Positions 1-7,355 of a stretch of DNA of 64,000 nt are shown piece after piece (the first letter of the stretch is position 1; every line of letters starts with the position of its first letter). Under the pieces are notes generated by a model. That model had not been told where the DNA came from. It made no database searches and worked only from the letters and a program-made list of their open reading frames with translations. Where the stretch lies: positions 174,843-238,842 of the forward strand of contig MKWE01000017.1 of assembly GCA_001899585.1 (NCBI GenBank), given 5' to 3'. This stretch comes from Rhodospirillales bacterium 70-18. Its GTDB lineage: Bacteria > Pseudomonadota > Alphaproteobacteria > Acetobacterales > Acetobacteraceae. Position numbers and translations under genes: made by a program.

Positions 1-357
1 CTCTGCCGCGCGGTGCAGCCATTCCAGCACCTGGGAGGAGTGCTCGCCTTGCAGGATCAGGATGCGCTGGCCCGGCGGCACCTTCAGGTTGAGGCCGGCG
101 GTGGCGATGCCGTAGCTGGTGGAGCCGGTGAGCGCGATGTCGTCGGCGGTGGCGCCGATCAGGCTGGCGGCGGCGGCGCGGGCGCGCTCGATCTGCGGGG
201 TAAGGGCGGCCATGGACATCTCCCACGGGTGGCCCTTGGCGGCGGCGCCGGCGGCCCCGGCCAGCAGCCCCGCCTTCGGCAGTGGCGACATGGCGGCGGC
301 GTTCAGGTAGGTGACATCGGGCGGGATATCGAACAGGTCGCGTTGGCAGGCGAGCAT
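1..357 (-). CDS. Aminotransferase class V-fold PLP enzyme, partial (N-terminal 119 residues)
   Basis: The start is visible but the gene runs off the left edge of the window. It opens MLACQRDLFDIPPD followed by VTYLNAAAMSPLP, the N-terminal signature of fold-type I PLP enzymes of the class V group (kynureninase, cysteine desulfurase and isopenicillin N epimerase-like). A later stretch, ADDIALTGSTSYGIATAGL, matches the usual cofactor-phosphate loop region. The PLP lysine would lie outside the window, so substrate cannot be assigned. The ATG follows the M81 peptidase stop codon with one base between, so the two are probably co-transcribed and translationally coupled. This suggests a role in the same amino acid or peptide catabolism. 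Confidence 0.75.
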   Translation of the reverse strand, partial: MLACQRDLFDIPPDVTYLNAAAMSPLPKAGLLAGAAGAAAKGHPWEMSMAALTPQIERARAAAASLIGATADDIALTGSTSYGIATAGLNLKVPPGQRILILQGEHSSQVLEWLHRAAE

Positions 358-358
358 G

Positions 359-1876
359 TCAGGCGGCTCCCTTCGGCATGTTCCATTCGTGCTGCGGGTC
401 GAGCGGGAAGATCGGCCGGCGCACGTTGCGGAAGGTGAGCTGGCCGTAGTCGCTGGTGCAGACGCCGACGCCCGCGCATTCGACGATCTCGCGGGCAATC
501 TTGCCGAGGTCGGCGCGCCAGTGGACGCGGCTTTTGATGGCGACGTATTTCTTTTTCGCCGGGTCGATGCCGAGTACCTGCAGCATCTCCTGCGCGGTCG
601 GCTCCACATGGCGGCTCAGCAGCACGATCTGCACGCGCCCGGTGTCGAGCACGACGGTGGTGCCCATGAAGACCTGCAGGCCGGGGCTGAGGCCGCCGGT
701 GGCGGTGTAGTAGCCGGCCGAGATGGTGCGCACGCGGCCGGTGACGGTGAGCGGGCTGCTGGCCACCGGCAGCAAAGGCATCGGCAGTTTGGCCCCGATC
801 GACAGCGTGACCGTGCTGCCGATGCCGGCGGCGATGGCCTGCTGCACCGCCTCGGGGTCGTAGATGCCGAAGAACACCACGTCGTCCAGTTCCTGGCGGA
901 TGATCTCGCGCAGCACGTCCGTGGTGTCCATGGTGCCGCCGCTGGCGCAGTTGTCGTAGTGGTCGAGCAGCACCACGGGCAGCTTGCCGGGGGCGCCGAG
1001 GGCCTTGGCGCGGGCGACCGAGCTGTCGAGCTTTTCGATATCGAACATGAAATCGCGGCGGGCCTTCCAGGCGAAGGCGAGCAGCTCGTCCACCATCGCC
1101 TGCGCGTCGGCCGGGTTGTTGTCGGTGAACACCACCGCGGAGAGGCCGGCCATGGTGACATCGGCATGCGGGAAGCCGACGAACAGGCTGGCCGAGAGCG
1201 CGCGGCCGCTCTCCTCCCAGGCCTGGCACATCGCCTGGAGGTCCTTGTTGGGGAACTGGTGGGTCCCTTGCGCCATGACGTGCGGCAGCATCGGCGCCGC
1301 GCCCCAGGCGCCGGTGGGGCGCACCTCGCCGGCGATGGCGCGCAGCAGCACGCGGCCGGCGCGGCGCGCGGTCTCGGCCATGTCGATATGCGGGTAGGTG
1401 TGGTAGCCGGACACAATGGTGGCGGGGCTCACCATGTTGTCGAACACGTTGGCGTGCATGTCGTAGGCGACGGCCATGGGCGTGTTCGGGTCGATCTCGC
1501 GGATGCGGCGGAGCAGCTCGCCCTCGCCATCCTCGAAGGTTTCCACCGCCATGGCGCCGTGCAGGTCCAGCATGATGCCGTCGAAGCCGCCCTTCTTCAC
1601 CTCGTCGGTGATCAGGCGGCAGAAGGTCTCGTAGGCCTCGGCATCCACCCGGCCGCTGGGCGGCGCGCTGGCGGCCACCGGCAGCACGATCTCGGCGCCG
1701 GCCGCCGCGGCGACCTCCAGATAGCCGCCCATGCAGGTGCCGGTGTTGCGGAAGAAGGCAATCGCCGCCTCGCCTTGCAGCAGGGTGGTGCCGTCGCGGC
1801 AGAAGCGGGCGAGCTTGGTGGGCACCGGCGAGAAGGTGTTGGTTTCGTGCGACATGGTGGCAAGCAGCAGGCGCAT
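359..1876 (-). CDS. M81 family metallopeptidase (MlrC-like)
   Basis: This 505-residue protein has the full length of the MlrC (microcystinase C) family, zinc hydrolases that cleave small or linearised peptides. The N-terminus MRLLLATMSHETNTFSPVPT is the family hallmark. Likely metal-binding and catalytic segments follow: MLDLHGAM, AYDMHANV and GYHTYPHID. I chose the ATG at 1876 because the M81 signature begins there; AGGGA lies about 10 bases upstream. An in-frame ATG further upstream would add 27 residues without family resemblance. It is divergent from a peptide-type ABC substrate-binding protein and directly followed by an aminotransferase-fold gene, which suggests uptake and breakdown of a peptide-like substrate. 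The actual substrate is unknown; microcystin itself is not implied. Confidence 0.88.
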   Translation of the reverse strand: MRLLLATMSHETNTFSPVPTKLARFCRDGTTLLQGEAAIAFFRNTGTCMGGYLEVAAAAGAEIVLPVAASAPPSGRVDAEAYETFCRLITDEVKKGGFDGIMLDLHGAMAVETFEDGEGELLRRIREIDPNTPMAVAYDMHANVFDNMVSPATIVSGYHTYPHIDMAETARRAGRVLLRAIAGEVRPTGAWGAAPMLPHVMAQGTHQFPNKDLQAMCQAWEESGRALSASLFVGFPHADVTMAGLSAVVFTDNNPADAQAMVDELLAFAWKARRDFMFDIEKLDSSVARAKALGAPGKLPVVLLDHYDNCASGGTMDTTDVLREIIRQELDDVVFFGIYDPEAVQQAIAAGIGSTVTLSIGAKLPMPLLPVASSPLTVTGRVRTISAGYYTATGGLSPGLQVFMGTTVVLDTGRVQIVLLSRHVEPTAQEMLQVLGIDPAKKKYVAIKSRVHWRADLGKIAREIVECAGVGVCTSDYGQLTFRNVRRPIFPLDPQHEWNMPKGAA

Positions 1877-2281
1877 GGCGGAGGATTCCCTGGCTGGATA
1901 CGCCAGCATGCACTGTCCGGCGGGATCGCGGAACCGGCCCCCCATTCCGGCCTCCAAGCGGCGATTTTCCGCTTTTTCATCCGGCGATCATATACTAGCC
2001 TCGTCTGGCTGTATGATTTCGTGGGGCAGAATACCGACATAAAGAAACGCTGCCTGCATGAACGACGGTAGCAACGCGGGGCATAGCGGGGGAACTCCGG
2101 CAGGTTTGCGCAACATTCTGCTTGATATGGCAGGATGTGTTGCTTGTGAACCGAAGCTGGCCCGCATCTTGCCTTCAAATTGTTCGACGTCATGCTCCGC
2201 TGCACCGAAGCCACGAATTGGGTGGCTTTGGAGGCAGCGTGTGCCGTTGAAATGAGCAGATGCCAACCAGGAGGGCTGAGA
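1877..2281. promoter_or_regulatory. Divergent intergenic region between M81 peptidase and ABC substrate-binding protein
   Basis: This 405-base gap separates two divergently transcribed genes and is less G+C-rich than its flanks, so it should hold promoters for both. The A+T-rich core around 1985-2045 is the best promoter candidate. A consensus ribosome binding site, AGGAGG at 2269-2274, lies seven bases before the ATG at 2282. A short frame at 2058-2255 has no recognisable homology or good ribosome binding site, and I do not call it a gene. Confidence 0.5.
1992..2014. promoter_or_regulatory. Candidate operator palindrome
   Basis: The half-sites ATAC-t-AGCC and GGCTGTAT are inverted around a six-base spacer, with one extra base in the left arm. 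The site sits in the A+T-rich centre of the divergent region, where a dimeric repressor or activator of both genes would be expected to bind. No regulator gene is adjacent, so the binding protein is unknown. Confidence 0.35.
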
Positions 2282-3880
2282 ATGAAGCGCAGGGATGTGA
2301 TGAAGGCGGGCGCCGCGACGGCGGCGGTCGCGACGGCGGGGCTGGGGGGCGGGCTGGCCAAGCCGGCGCTGGCAGCCGAGGCGAAGGTGCTGAAATTCGC
2401 GCCGCAGGCCGACCTGGCGAACCCGGACCCGATCTGGACCACCGCCACGGTGGCCTGGATCCACGGCTACATGGTTTGGGACACGCTGTACGGCATCAAT
2501 GAGAAGCTGCTGCCGCAGAAGCAGATGCTGGCCAGCGACGAGGTTTCGTCCGACGGCCTGACTTGGACGCTGAAGCTGCGCGACGGGCTGAAATTCCACG
2601 ACGGCGAGCCGGTGCGCAGCGCCGACTGCATCCCCTCGATCGCCCGCTGGGGCAAGCGCGACGGCTTCGGCCAGCGGCTGATGAGCCAGCTTCAGGAAAT
2701 GAAGGTGGTCGACGACAAGACCTTCAAGATCATCCTGAAGAAGCCGTTCCCGGTGCTGCCCTACGCGCTGGGCGCCAACGGCTGCTTCATCATGCCCGAG
2801 CGGATGGCCAAGACCGACGCCTTCAAGCAGATCAGCGAATATGTCGGCAGCGGGCCGTTCAAGTTCCTGCGCGACGAATGGGTATCGGGCTCCTCGGCCG
2901 CCTATTCCAAATTCGAGCAATACGTGCCGCGCGACGAGCCGGCGGACATGTGGGCCGGCGGCAAGCGGGTGTTTGTGGACCGCGTCGAGTGGAAGATCAT
3001 GCCCGACCCCGCGACCAAGGCCGCGGCGTTGCAGACCGGCGAGATCGACTGGTGGGAAGACCCCATCTTCGACCTGCTGCCGACGTTGCAGAAGGACCCG
3101 AACATCACGGTGGAGGTGCTGAACACGCTGGGCGCGCTCGGCGTGCTGGCCTTCAACCACACGCTGCCGCCGTTCGACAACCCCAAGCTGCTGCGCGCGC
3201 TGCTGCCGGGGATCAGCCAGCAGGAATACATCGACGCGGTGCTGGGCGACCAGAAGGAGAAATACGGCAACGCCCATGCCGGGTTCTTCACCCCCGGCTC
3301 GCCCTATGCCAACGCCGTCGGCATGCAGGCGCTGGACTCGCCGCGCGACCTGGCGCTGGCCAAGAAGCTGGTGGCCGAAAGCGGCTACAAGGGCGAGACG
3401 GTGCTGCTGATGTCGCCCTCCGACCAGCCGCAGCTGCAGGCGATGGCGCAGGTGACGGCGGCGTTCTTCAAGTCGGTCGGCATCAATGTGGACTACCAGT
3501 CGATGGACTGGGGCACCCTGGTCAGCCGCCGCACCAAGCACGACCCGGTGGATAAGGGCGGCTGGAACAGCTTCTGCACCACCTGGGGCGGGTTGTCGGT
3601 GTCCAACCCCGGCAGCTCCTTCCCGCTGCGCGGCAACGGCAATGGCGGCTGGTTCGGCTGGCCGACCGACGCCAAGATGGAGGCGCTGCGCGACGCCTGG
3701 TTCGACGCGCCGGACCTGGCGGCCCAGCAGAAGATCTGCGAGCAGATCCAGGCGCTGGCGTTCGAGAACGTGCCGTTCATCCCGACCGGGCAGTGGACCA
3801 CCCCCTCGGCGTTCCGCAAGAACGTCACCGACGTGGTCAAGTCCGGCCCGGTGGTGTTCTGGAACCTGAAGAAGGCCTGA
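2282..3880 (+). CDS. ABC transporter substrate-binding protein, peptide/nickel type (SBP_bac_5)
   Basis: This 532-residue periplasmic solute-binding protein belongs to the dipeptide/oligopeptide family. The N-terminus MKRRDVMKAGAATAAVATAG carries a twin-arginine motif, a hydrophobic stretch and an Ala-rich cleavage region (ALAAEA), so Tat export is likely. Family features include DGLTWTLKLRDGLKFHDGEP near residue 90 and the YVGSGPFKF segment. The start at 2282 is supported by AGGAGG at 2269-2274; a longer in-frame start at 2180 would bury the Tat signal. No permease or ATPase gene is nearby, so it is an orphan binding protein in this window. Its divergent neighbour is an M81 peptidase, which hints that the ligand may be a peptide or amide. 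Confidence 0.9.
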   Translation: MKRRDVMKAGAATAAVATAGLGGGLAKPALAAEAKVLKFAPQADLANPDPIWTTATVAWIHGYMVWDTLYGINEKLLPQKQMLASDEVSSDGLTWTLKLRDGLKFHDGEPVRSADCIPSIARWGKRDGFGQRLMSQLQEMKVVDDKTFKIILKKPFPVLPYALGANGCFIMPERMAKTDAFKQISEYVGSGPFKFLRDEWVSGSSAAYSKFEQYVPRDEPADMWAGGKRVFVDRVEWKIMPDPATKAAALQTGEIDWWEDPIFDLLPTLQKDPNITVEVLNTLGALGVLAFNHTLPPFDNPKLLRALLPGISQQEYIDAVLGDQKEKYGNAHAGFFTPGSPYANAVGMQALDSPRDLALAKKLVAESGYKGETVLLMSPSDQPQLQAMAQVTAAFFKSVGINVDYQSMDWGTLVSRRTKHDPVDKGGWNSFCTTWGGLSVSNPGSSFPLRGNGNGGWFGWPTDAKMEALRDAWFDAPDLAAQQKICEQIQALAFENVPFIPTGQWTTPSAFRKNVTDVVKSGPVVFWNLKKA

Positions 3881-3888
3881 GCCTTCCA

Positions 3889-3916
3889 GCGGTGCGGCCG
3901 GCAACGGCCGCACCGC
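3889..3916 (+). terminator. Perfect 12-bp hairpin with GCAA tetraloop
   Basis: The arms GCGGTGCGGCCG and CGGCCGCACCGC flank the loop GCAA, a stable GNRA tetraloop, nine bases after the substrate-binding protein stop codon. No T-run follows, so it is either an intrinsic-like terminator of the high-G+C type or an mRNA 3'-end stabiliser. Confidence 0.6.
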
Positions 3917-3930
3917 CGCATGGGGCCGCA

Positions 3931-4019
3931 CTTGCCCGCTCGGGCGGGCAGCTTGTTCCGTCCTTGCCCGCTCGGGCGGGCAGCTTGTTCCGTCCTTGCC
4001 CGCCCTTGCGGGTAGCCTT
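3931..4019. repeat. 32-bp tandem repeat, two full copies plus a degenerate partial copy
   Basis: Units at 3931-3962 and 3963-3994 are identical. A third at 3995-4019 diverges after nine bases. Each unit starts with CTTGCCCGCTCGGGCGGGCA, which folds as a short hairpin (GCCCGC/GCGGGC), and ends GCTTGTTCCGTC. The array lies between the substrate-binding protein terminator and the methyltransferase start. There are no spacers, so it is not a CRISPR array; it resembles a palindromic intergenic element that duplicated in place. Confidence 0.85.
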
Positions 4020-4057
4020 ATGGCTGTGGCGGGTGCAACTGCGGAAAGATCGAGGGA

Positions 4058-4942
4058 ATGCCGGACTCGCACGATGCCACCGCGCGCCTGCTGCCGGATT
4101 TCCGCCAGCGGCAGGCGTCGGCACGCGACCAGCGCAGCCCGGAGCGGCTGCTGCTGGCGTACGAGCTGGAGGTGGCGCTGCGGGCGCGGCTGATGCAGGC
4201 CAGCCGCGAGGAGCGGACCGGGCTGTATTCCGAGGTCTACGACATCCTGTTCAGCTCGCTGGACGACCATCCGCAGAAAACCCGCTCGCAGGCCAACCGG
4301 GACCAGCGGGTGGCCGCGCGGCTGGCCTTCCTGCGCCCGTTTCTGCGCCCGGGCGCCGCGTTCCTGGAGATCGGCTGCGGCGACGCGCTGGTGTCCTGCG
4401 CGATGGCGGCGCATGCCAGCCGCAGCTACGGGCTGGACGTGGTGTCCTCGCTGATCGACTTCGCGAGGGCGCCGGCGAATTTCGGCTTCGTGCCGGTGCG
4501 CAGCACGGCGATCGACCTGCCGGACAGCTCGGTCGGCCTGGCCTATTCCGACCAGCTGATCGAACATCTGCACCCCGACGACGCGCGCGCCCAGACCGAG
4601 GAGGTGGCGCGGGTTCTGGTGCCTGGCGGGACGTACATCCTCGGCACGCCGAACCGGGCGACCGGCCCGCACGACATGTCGTATTATTTCGATAACGAGG
4701 CGCGCGGGCTGCACCTGCAGGAATTCACCTATCGCGACCTGCGGGCGCTGCTGCTGGCGGCCGGGTTCTCGCGGGTGCGGTTCCTGGCGGGCTTGCGCGG
4801 GTGGCGGGCGGCGCTGCCCTATCCGGTGGTGCGGCTGGCCGAGCTGGGCGTGCTGCACGCCCCGCGCTGGCTCCGCGGCGTGCTGATGCGCAGCGGCGTG
4901 GCGCATGGGCTGTGCGGGATCACCGCGATCGCCACCAAGTAG
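4058..4942 (+). CDS. Class I SAM-dependent methyltransferase
   Basis: This 294-residue protein has a Methyltransf_11-type core. Motif I, FLEIGCGDALVS, is near residue 105; the acidic ribose-binding segment is GLDVVSS; motif IV is AYSDQLIEHL; and the post-motif region is RVLVPGGTYILGTPN. The N-terminal 80 residues are helical and arginine-rich and the C-terminal region is Leu-rich. The EHLHPDDA stretch followed by a PNR segment recalls methyltransferases linked to glycan or lipid biosynthesis, but no such cluster is present and the substrate is unknown. GAGGGA directly before the ATG could serve as a ribosome binding site. The gene converges on the next one with a single base between stop codons. 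Confidence 0.85.
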   Translation: MPDSHDATARLLPDFRQRQASARDQRSPERLLLAYELEVALRARLMQASREERTGLYSEVYDILFSSLDDHPQKTRSQANRDQRVAARLAFLRPFLRPGAAFLEIGCGDALVSCAMAAHASRSYGLDVVSSLIDFARAPANFGFVPVRSTAIDLPDSSVGLAYSDQLIEHLHPDDARAQTEEVARVLVPGGTYILGTPNRATGPHDMSYYFDNEARGLHLQEFTYRDLRALLLAAGFSRVRFLAGLRGWRAALPYPVVRLAELGVLHAPRWLRGVLMRSGVAHGLCGITAIATK

Positions 4943-4943
4943 C

Positions 4944-5909
4944 TCATGGCGTGCCGGCGGCATGGTCGGCGTGCACCAGGGCCGCCGCGGCCAGGTCCTC
5001 GATGGCGCTGCCGACCGACTTGAACAGGGTGATGTCGTCCGCCGTGGCGCGGCCCCGCGCCTGGCCGCGGCACAGGCCGAACAGGTCGCCGCGGATCGCC
5101 GCGCGCGCCAGCACGCCGGCGGCGAGCGGCTGGGTGATGTCGCCGGCTTCGGCCAGGGCGGCGTCGGTGTCGATCCAGACCCCCGCGCGGGCGATCGCCG
5201 TGTCGTCGGCCTCGCGCATGTCCGGGCGGTAGCCGCCGATCAGGTCCAGATGCGCGCCGGGGCGCAGCCAGGCGCCCCGGATCAGCGGCGTGGTGGCGAG
5301 CGTGGCGCAGGAGATGATGTCGCTGGCGCGCACGCCGGCCTCCAGCTCCGGCTCGGCGGTGGCGTCCAGGCCCTGTTGGCGCAGGCTGGCGGCCAGCGCC
5401 TCGGCGGCCGCCAGGGTACGGTTCCATACCCGCACCCGGCGGATCGGGCGCACGGCGGCCCAGGCGGCGGGCAGCATGCCGGCGATATGGCCGGCGCCGA
5501 CCACCAGCAGGCTCGCCGCATCCGGCCGCGCCAGGTAGTCGCCGGCCAGCGCGGAGGCGGCGGCGGTGCGCCGGCCGGTGATCTCGTTGCCGTCGATCAC
5601 CGCCAGGTGCCGGCCGGTGGCGCCGTCGCACAGCAGGTAGGTGGAGGAGACGGCGTTCAGCCCGAGGGCGCCGTTCTCCGGGAACACGGTGACGATCTTC
5701 ACCCCCAGCGCCTGCCGCCCCCGCCATGCCGGCATCAGCAGCAGCGAGGCCTCGGCGGCACCGGGGGCGGCCAGCGCGTGGCGGTGGCGCAGCGGGGTTT
5801 CGGCACCGGCGATGAAGGCGGCGCGCAGGGCCGGGATCAGCCGCGGAAAGGCGAGGCTGGCGGCGGCGGCCGCACGGTCGATGGTGATGGGGCCGGCATG
5901 TGCGGTCAT
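4944..5909 (-). CDS. Ornithine cyclodeaminase / mu-crystallin family oxidoreductase
   Basis: This 321-residue protein belongs to the OCD/Mu-crystallin family, which includes ornithine cyclodeaminase, delta1-pyrroline-2-carboxylate reductase and related imine reductases. Visible features are LGVKIVTVFPENG in the substrate half, the dinucleotide-binding motif LLVVGAGHIAGM near residue 125, and the family segment HLDLIGGYRPDMREAD. The ATG at 5909 gives the usual family length. It is convergent with the methyltransferase and divergent, across 117 bases, from an acyl-CoA dehydrogenase. The exact reaction cannot be decided by eye; reduction of a cyclic imine or an amino acid cyclisation are the likeliest roles. 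Confidence 0.85.
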   Translation of the reverse strand: MTAHAGPITIDRAAAAASLAFPRLIPALRAAFIAGAETPLRHRHALAAPGAAEASLLLMPAWRGRQALGVKIVTVFPENGALGLNAVSSTYLLCDGATGRHLAVIDGNEITGRRTAAASALAGDYLARPDAASLLVVGAGHIAGMLPAAWAAVRPIRRVRVWNRTLAAAEALAASLRQQGLDATAEPELEAGVRASDIISCATLATTPLIRGAWLRPGAHLDLIGGYRPDMREADDTAIARAGVWIDTDAALAEAGDITQPLAAGVLARAAIRGDLFGLCRGQARGRATADDITLFKSVGSAIEDLAAAALVHADHAAGTP

Positions 5910-6026
5910 TCGGTCTGCCCTGGTGATGCGGGGGTAGTGGATTGCCCCGGTGCGGAGCGGCGGGCAGGATGCACGCCCGGCCGCCCGGCCGGAAGCCCGC
6001 CACCGCATCCCGGACGCCCCCGCACG

Positions 6027-7193
6027 ATGGATTTCGCCCTCACGCCAGACCAGGAAGCCGTCCGGGAGGCAGTCGCGCGCATCTGCCGGCGCTTCGACGA
6101 CGCCTATTGGCTGGCGCATGACCGCGACGGCATCTTTCCGCACGAGTTGCTGCAGGCGCTGGCCGCCGATGGCTGGCTGGGCATCTGCATTCCCGAGGAA
6201 TATGGCGGCTCCGGCCTGGGCATCACCGAGGCGGCGATCATGATGCAGGCGGTGGCGCAGTCGGGCGCCGCGATGTCCGGCGCCTCGGCGATCCACATGA
6301 ACATCTTCGGCCTCAACCCGGTGGTGAAGTTCGGCACCGACGCGCAGAAGCACCGCATGCTGCCGCCGCTGGTGGCCGGGCGGGAGCAGGCCTGCTTCGG
6401 CGTCACCGAGCCGGATGCCGGGCTGGACACCACCAGGCTCAAGACCCGCGCCGAGAAGCACGGCGACCGCTACGTGGTGCATGGCCAGAAGATCTGGACC
6501 TCCACCGCGCAGGTCGCCCACAAGATCCTGCTGCTGGCGCGCACCACGCCGATCGAGCGTGTGGGCCGCAAGACCGAGGGGCTGAGCCTGTTCTACACCA
6601 CGCTGGACCGCAGCCGGGCGGAGGTGCGCGCCATCGACAAGATGGGCCGCAAGGCGGTGGACTCCAACCAGGTGTTCTTCGACGGCATGGAGATCCCCGA
6701 GGAGGACCGCATCGGCGAGGAGGGCAGGGGGTTCGAATACATCCTGCACGGCCTCAATCCCGAGCGCATCCTGATCGCCGCCGAGGCGGTGGGGGTGGGG
6801 CTGGTGGCGCTGGAGCGGGCGACGGCCTATGCCCGCGAGCGCGTCGTGTTCGGCCGCCCGATCGGCCAGAACCAGGGCATCCAGCACCCGCTGGCGGAAA
6901 GCTGGATGGAGCTGGAGGCCGCGCGCCTGATGGTGATGAACGCCGCCTGGCATTACGACACCGGCCGGCCGGCGGGTGCGGCCGCCAACGCCGCCAAATA
7001 CCTGGCCGCCGAGGCTGGCTTCAAGGCCTGCACGGCGGCGGTGATGACGCATGGCGGCTTCGGCTACGCCAAGGAATACCATGTGGAACGCTACCTGCGG
7101 GAGATCATCATCCCGCGCCTCGCCCCGGTCAGCCCGCAACTGGTGTTGTGCTATATCGCCGAGCGGGTGCTGGGGCTGCCGCGGTCGTATTGA
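6027..7193 (+). CDS. Acyl-CoA dehydrogenase family protein
   Basis: This 388-residue flavoprotein has the N-terminal helical domain starting MDFALTPDQEAVREAV, the middle beta domain with ACFGVTEPDAG and GQKIWTSTAQVAH, and the C-terminal helical domain with RVVFGRPIGQNQGIQHPLAE. It should oxidise an acyl-CoA at the alpha-beta bond and pass electrons to ETF. At the place where many family members carry the catalytic Glu (YEGT-type motif), this protein reads RLAPVSPQ. The base must therefore be elsewhere or the activity atypical. It is divergent from the cyclodeaminase-like gene, and its stop is followed closely by a cloverleaf-type repeat. Confidence 0.92.
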   Translation: MDFALTPDQEAVREAVARICRRFDDAYWLAHDRDGIFPHELLQALAADGWLGICIPEEYGGSGLGITEAAIMMQAVAQSGAAMSGASAIHMNIFGLNPVVKFGTDAQKHRMLPPLVAGREQACFGVTEPDAGLDTTRLKTRAEKHGDRYVVHGQKIWTSTAQVAHKILLLARTTPIERVGRKTEGLSLFYTTLDRSRAEVRAIDKMGRKAVDSNQVFFDGMEIPEEDRIGEEGRGFEYILHGLNPERILIAAEAVGVGLVALERATAYARERVVFGRPIGQNQGIQHPLAESWMELEAARLMVMNAAWHYDTGRPAGAAANAAKYLAAEAGFKACTAAVMTHGGFGYAKEYHVERYLREIIIPRLAPVSPQLVLCYIAERVLGLPRSY

Positions 7194-7208
7194 TGTGGGT
7201 AAGGGTAG

Positions 7209-7340
7209 AAAGGAAGGGTTCTTTTTTGGAAAAAAGAACCAAAAAACTTTTGTTCGTTTTACCCACTGGCCTCGCATCCGCTCCAATCGGATAACGTTTT
7301 TTTGCTTCTTTTTGTTCACAAAAAGAAGACTTCCTTCCTT
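7209..7340 (-). repeat. Cloverleaf A+T-rich intergenic element, copy 1 (inverted)
   Basis: One of four related elements in the window, and the only one in inverse orientation. Read on the plus strand, the order is outer arm AAGGAAGG, hairpin GGTTCTTTTTT/AAAAAAGAACC (7217-7240), a variable centre, hairpin CTTCTTTTTG/CAAAAAGAAG (7305-7328), and outer arm CCTTCCTT. It lies between an acyl-CoA dehydrogenase and a FAD oxidoreductase on the same strand. Frames crossing it translate into Phe/Lys-rich nonsense and are not genes. Confidence 0.9.
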
Positions 7341-7355
7341 CGCTCGGAGCCCTGA

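Noticed and set aside
2058-2255. A 65-residue frame between the M81 and substrate-binding protein genes
   Set aside because: No ribosome binding site and no recognisable sequence; it lies in a region expected to hold promoters.
3931-4019. Possible CRISPR array from 32-bp repeats
   Set aside because: Units are contiguous with no spacers and no cas genes are nearby.
1988-4963. A 991-residue open frame on the minus strand
   Set aside because: It is antisense to the substrate-binding protein and methyltransferase genes; Arg/His/Gln-rich composition is typical of shadow frames in high G+C DNA.
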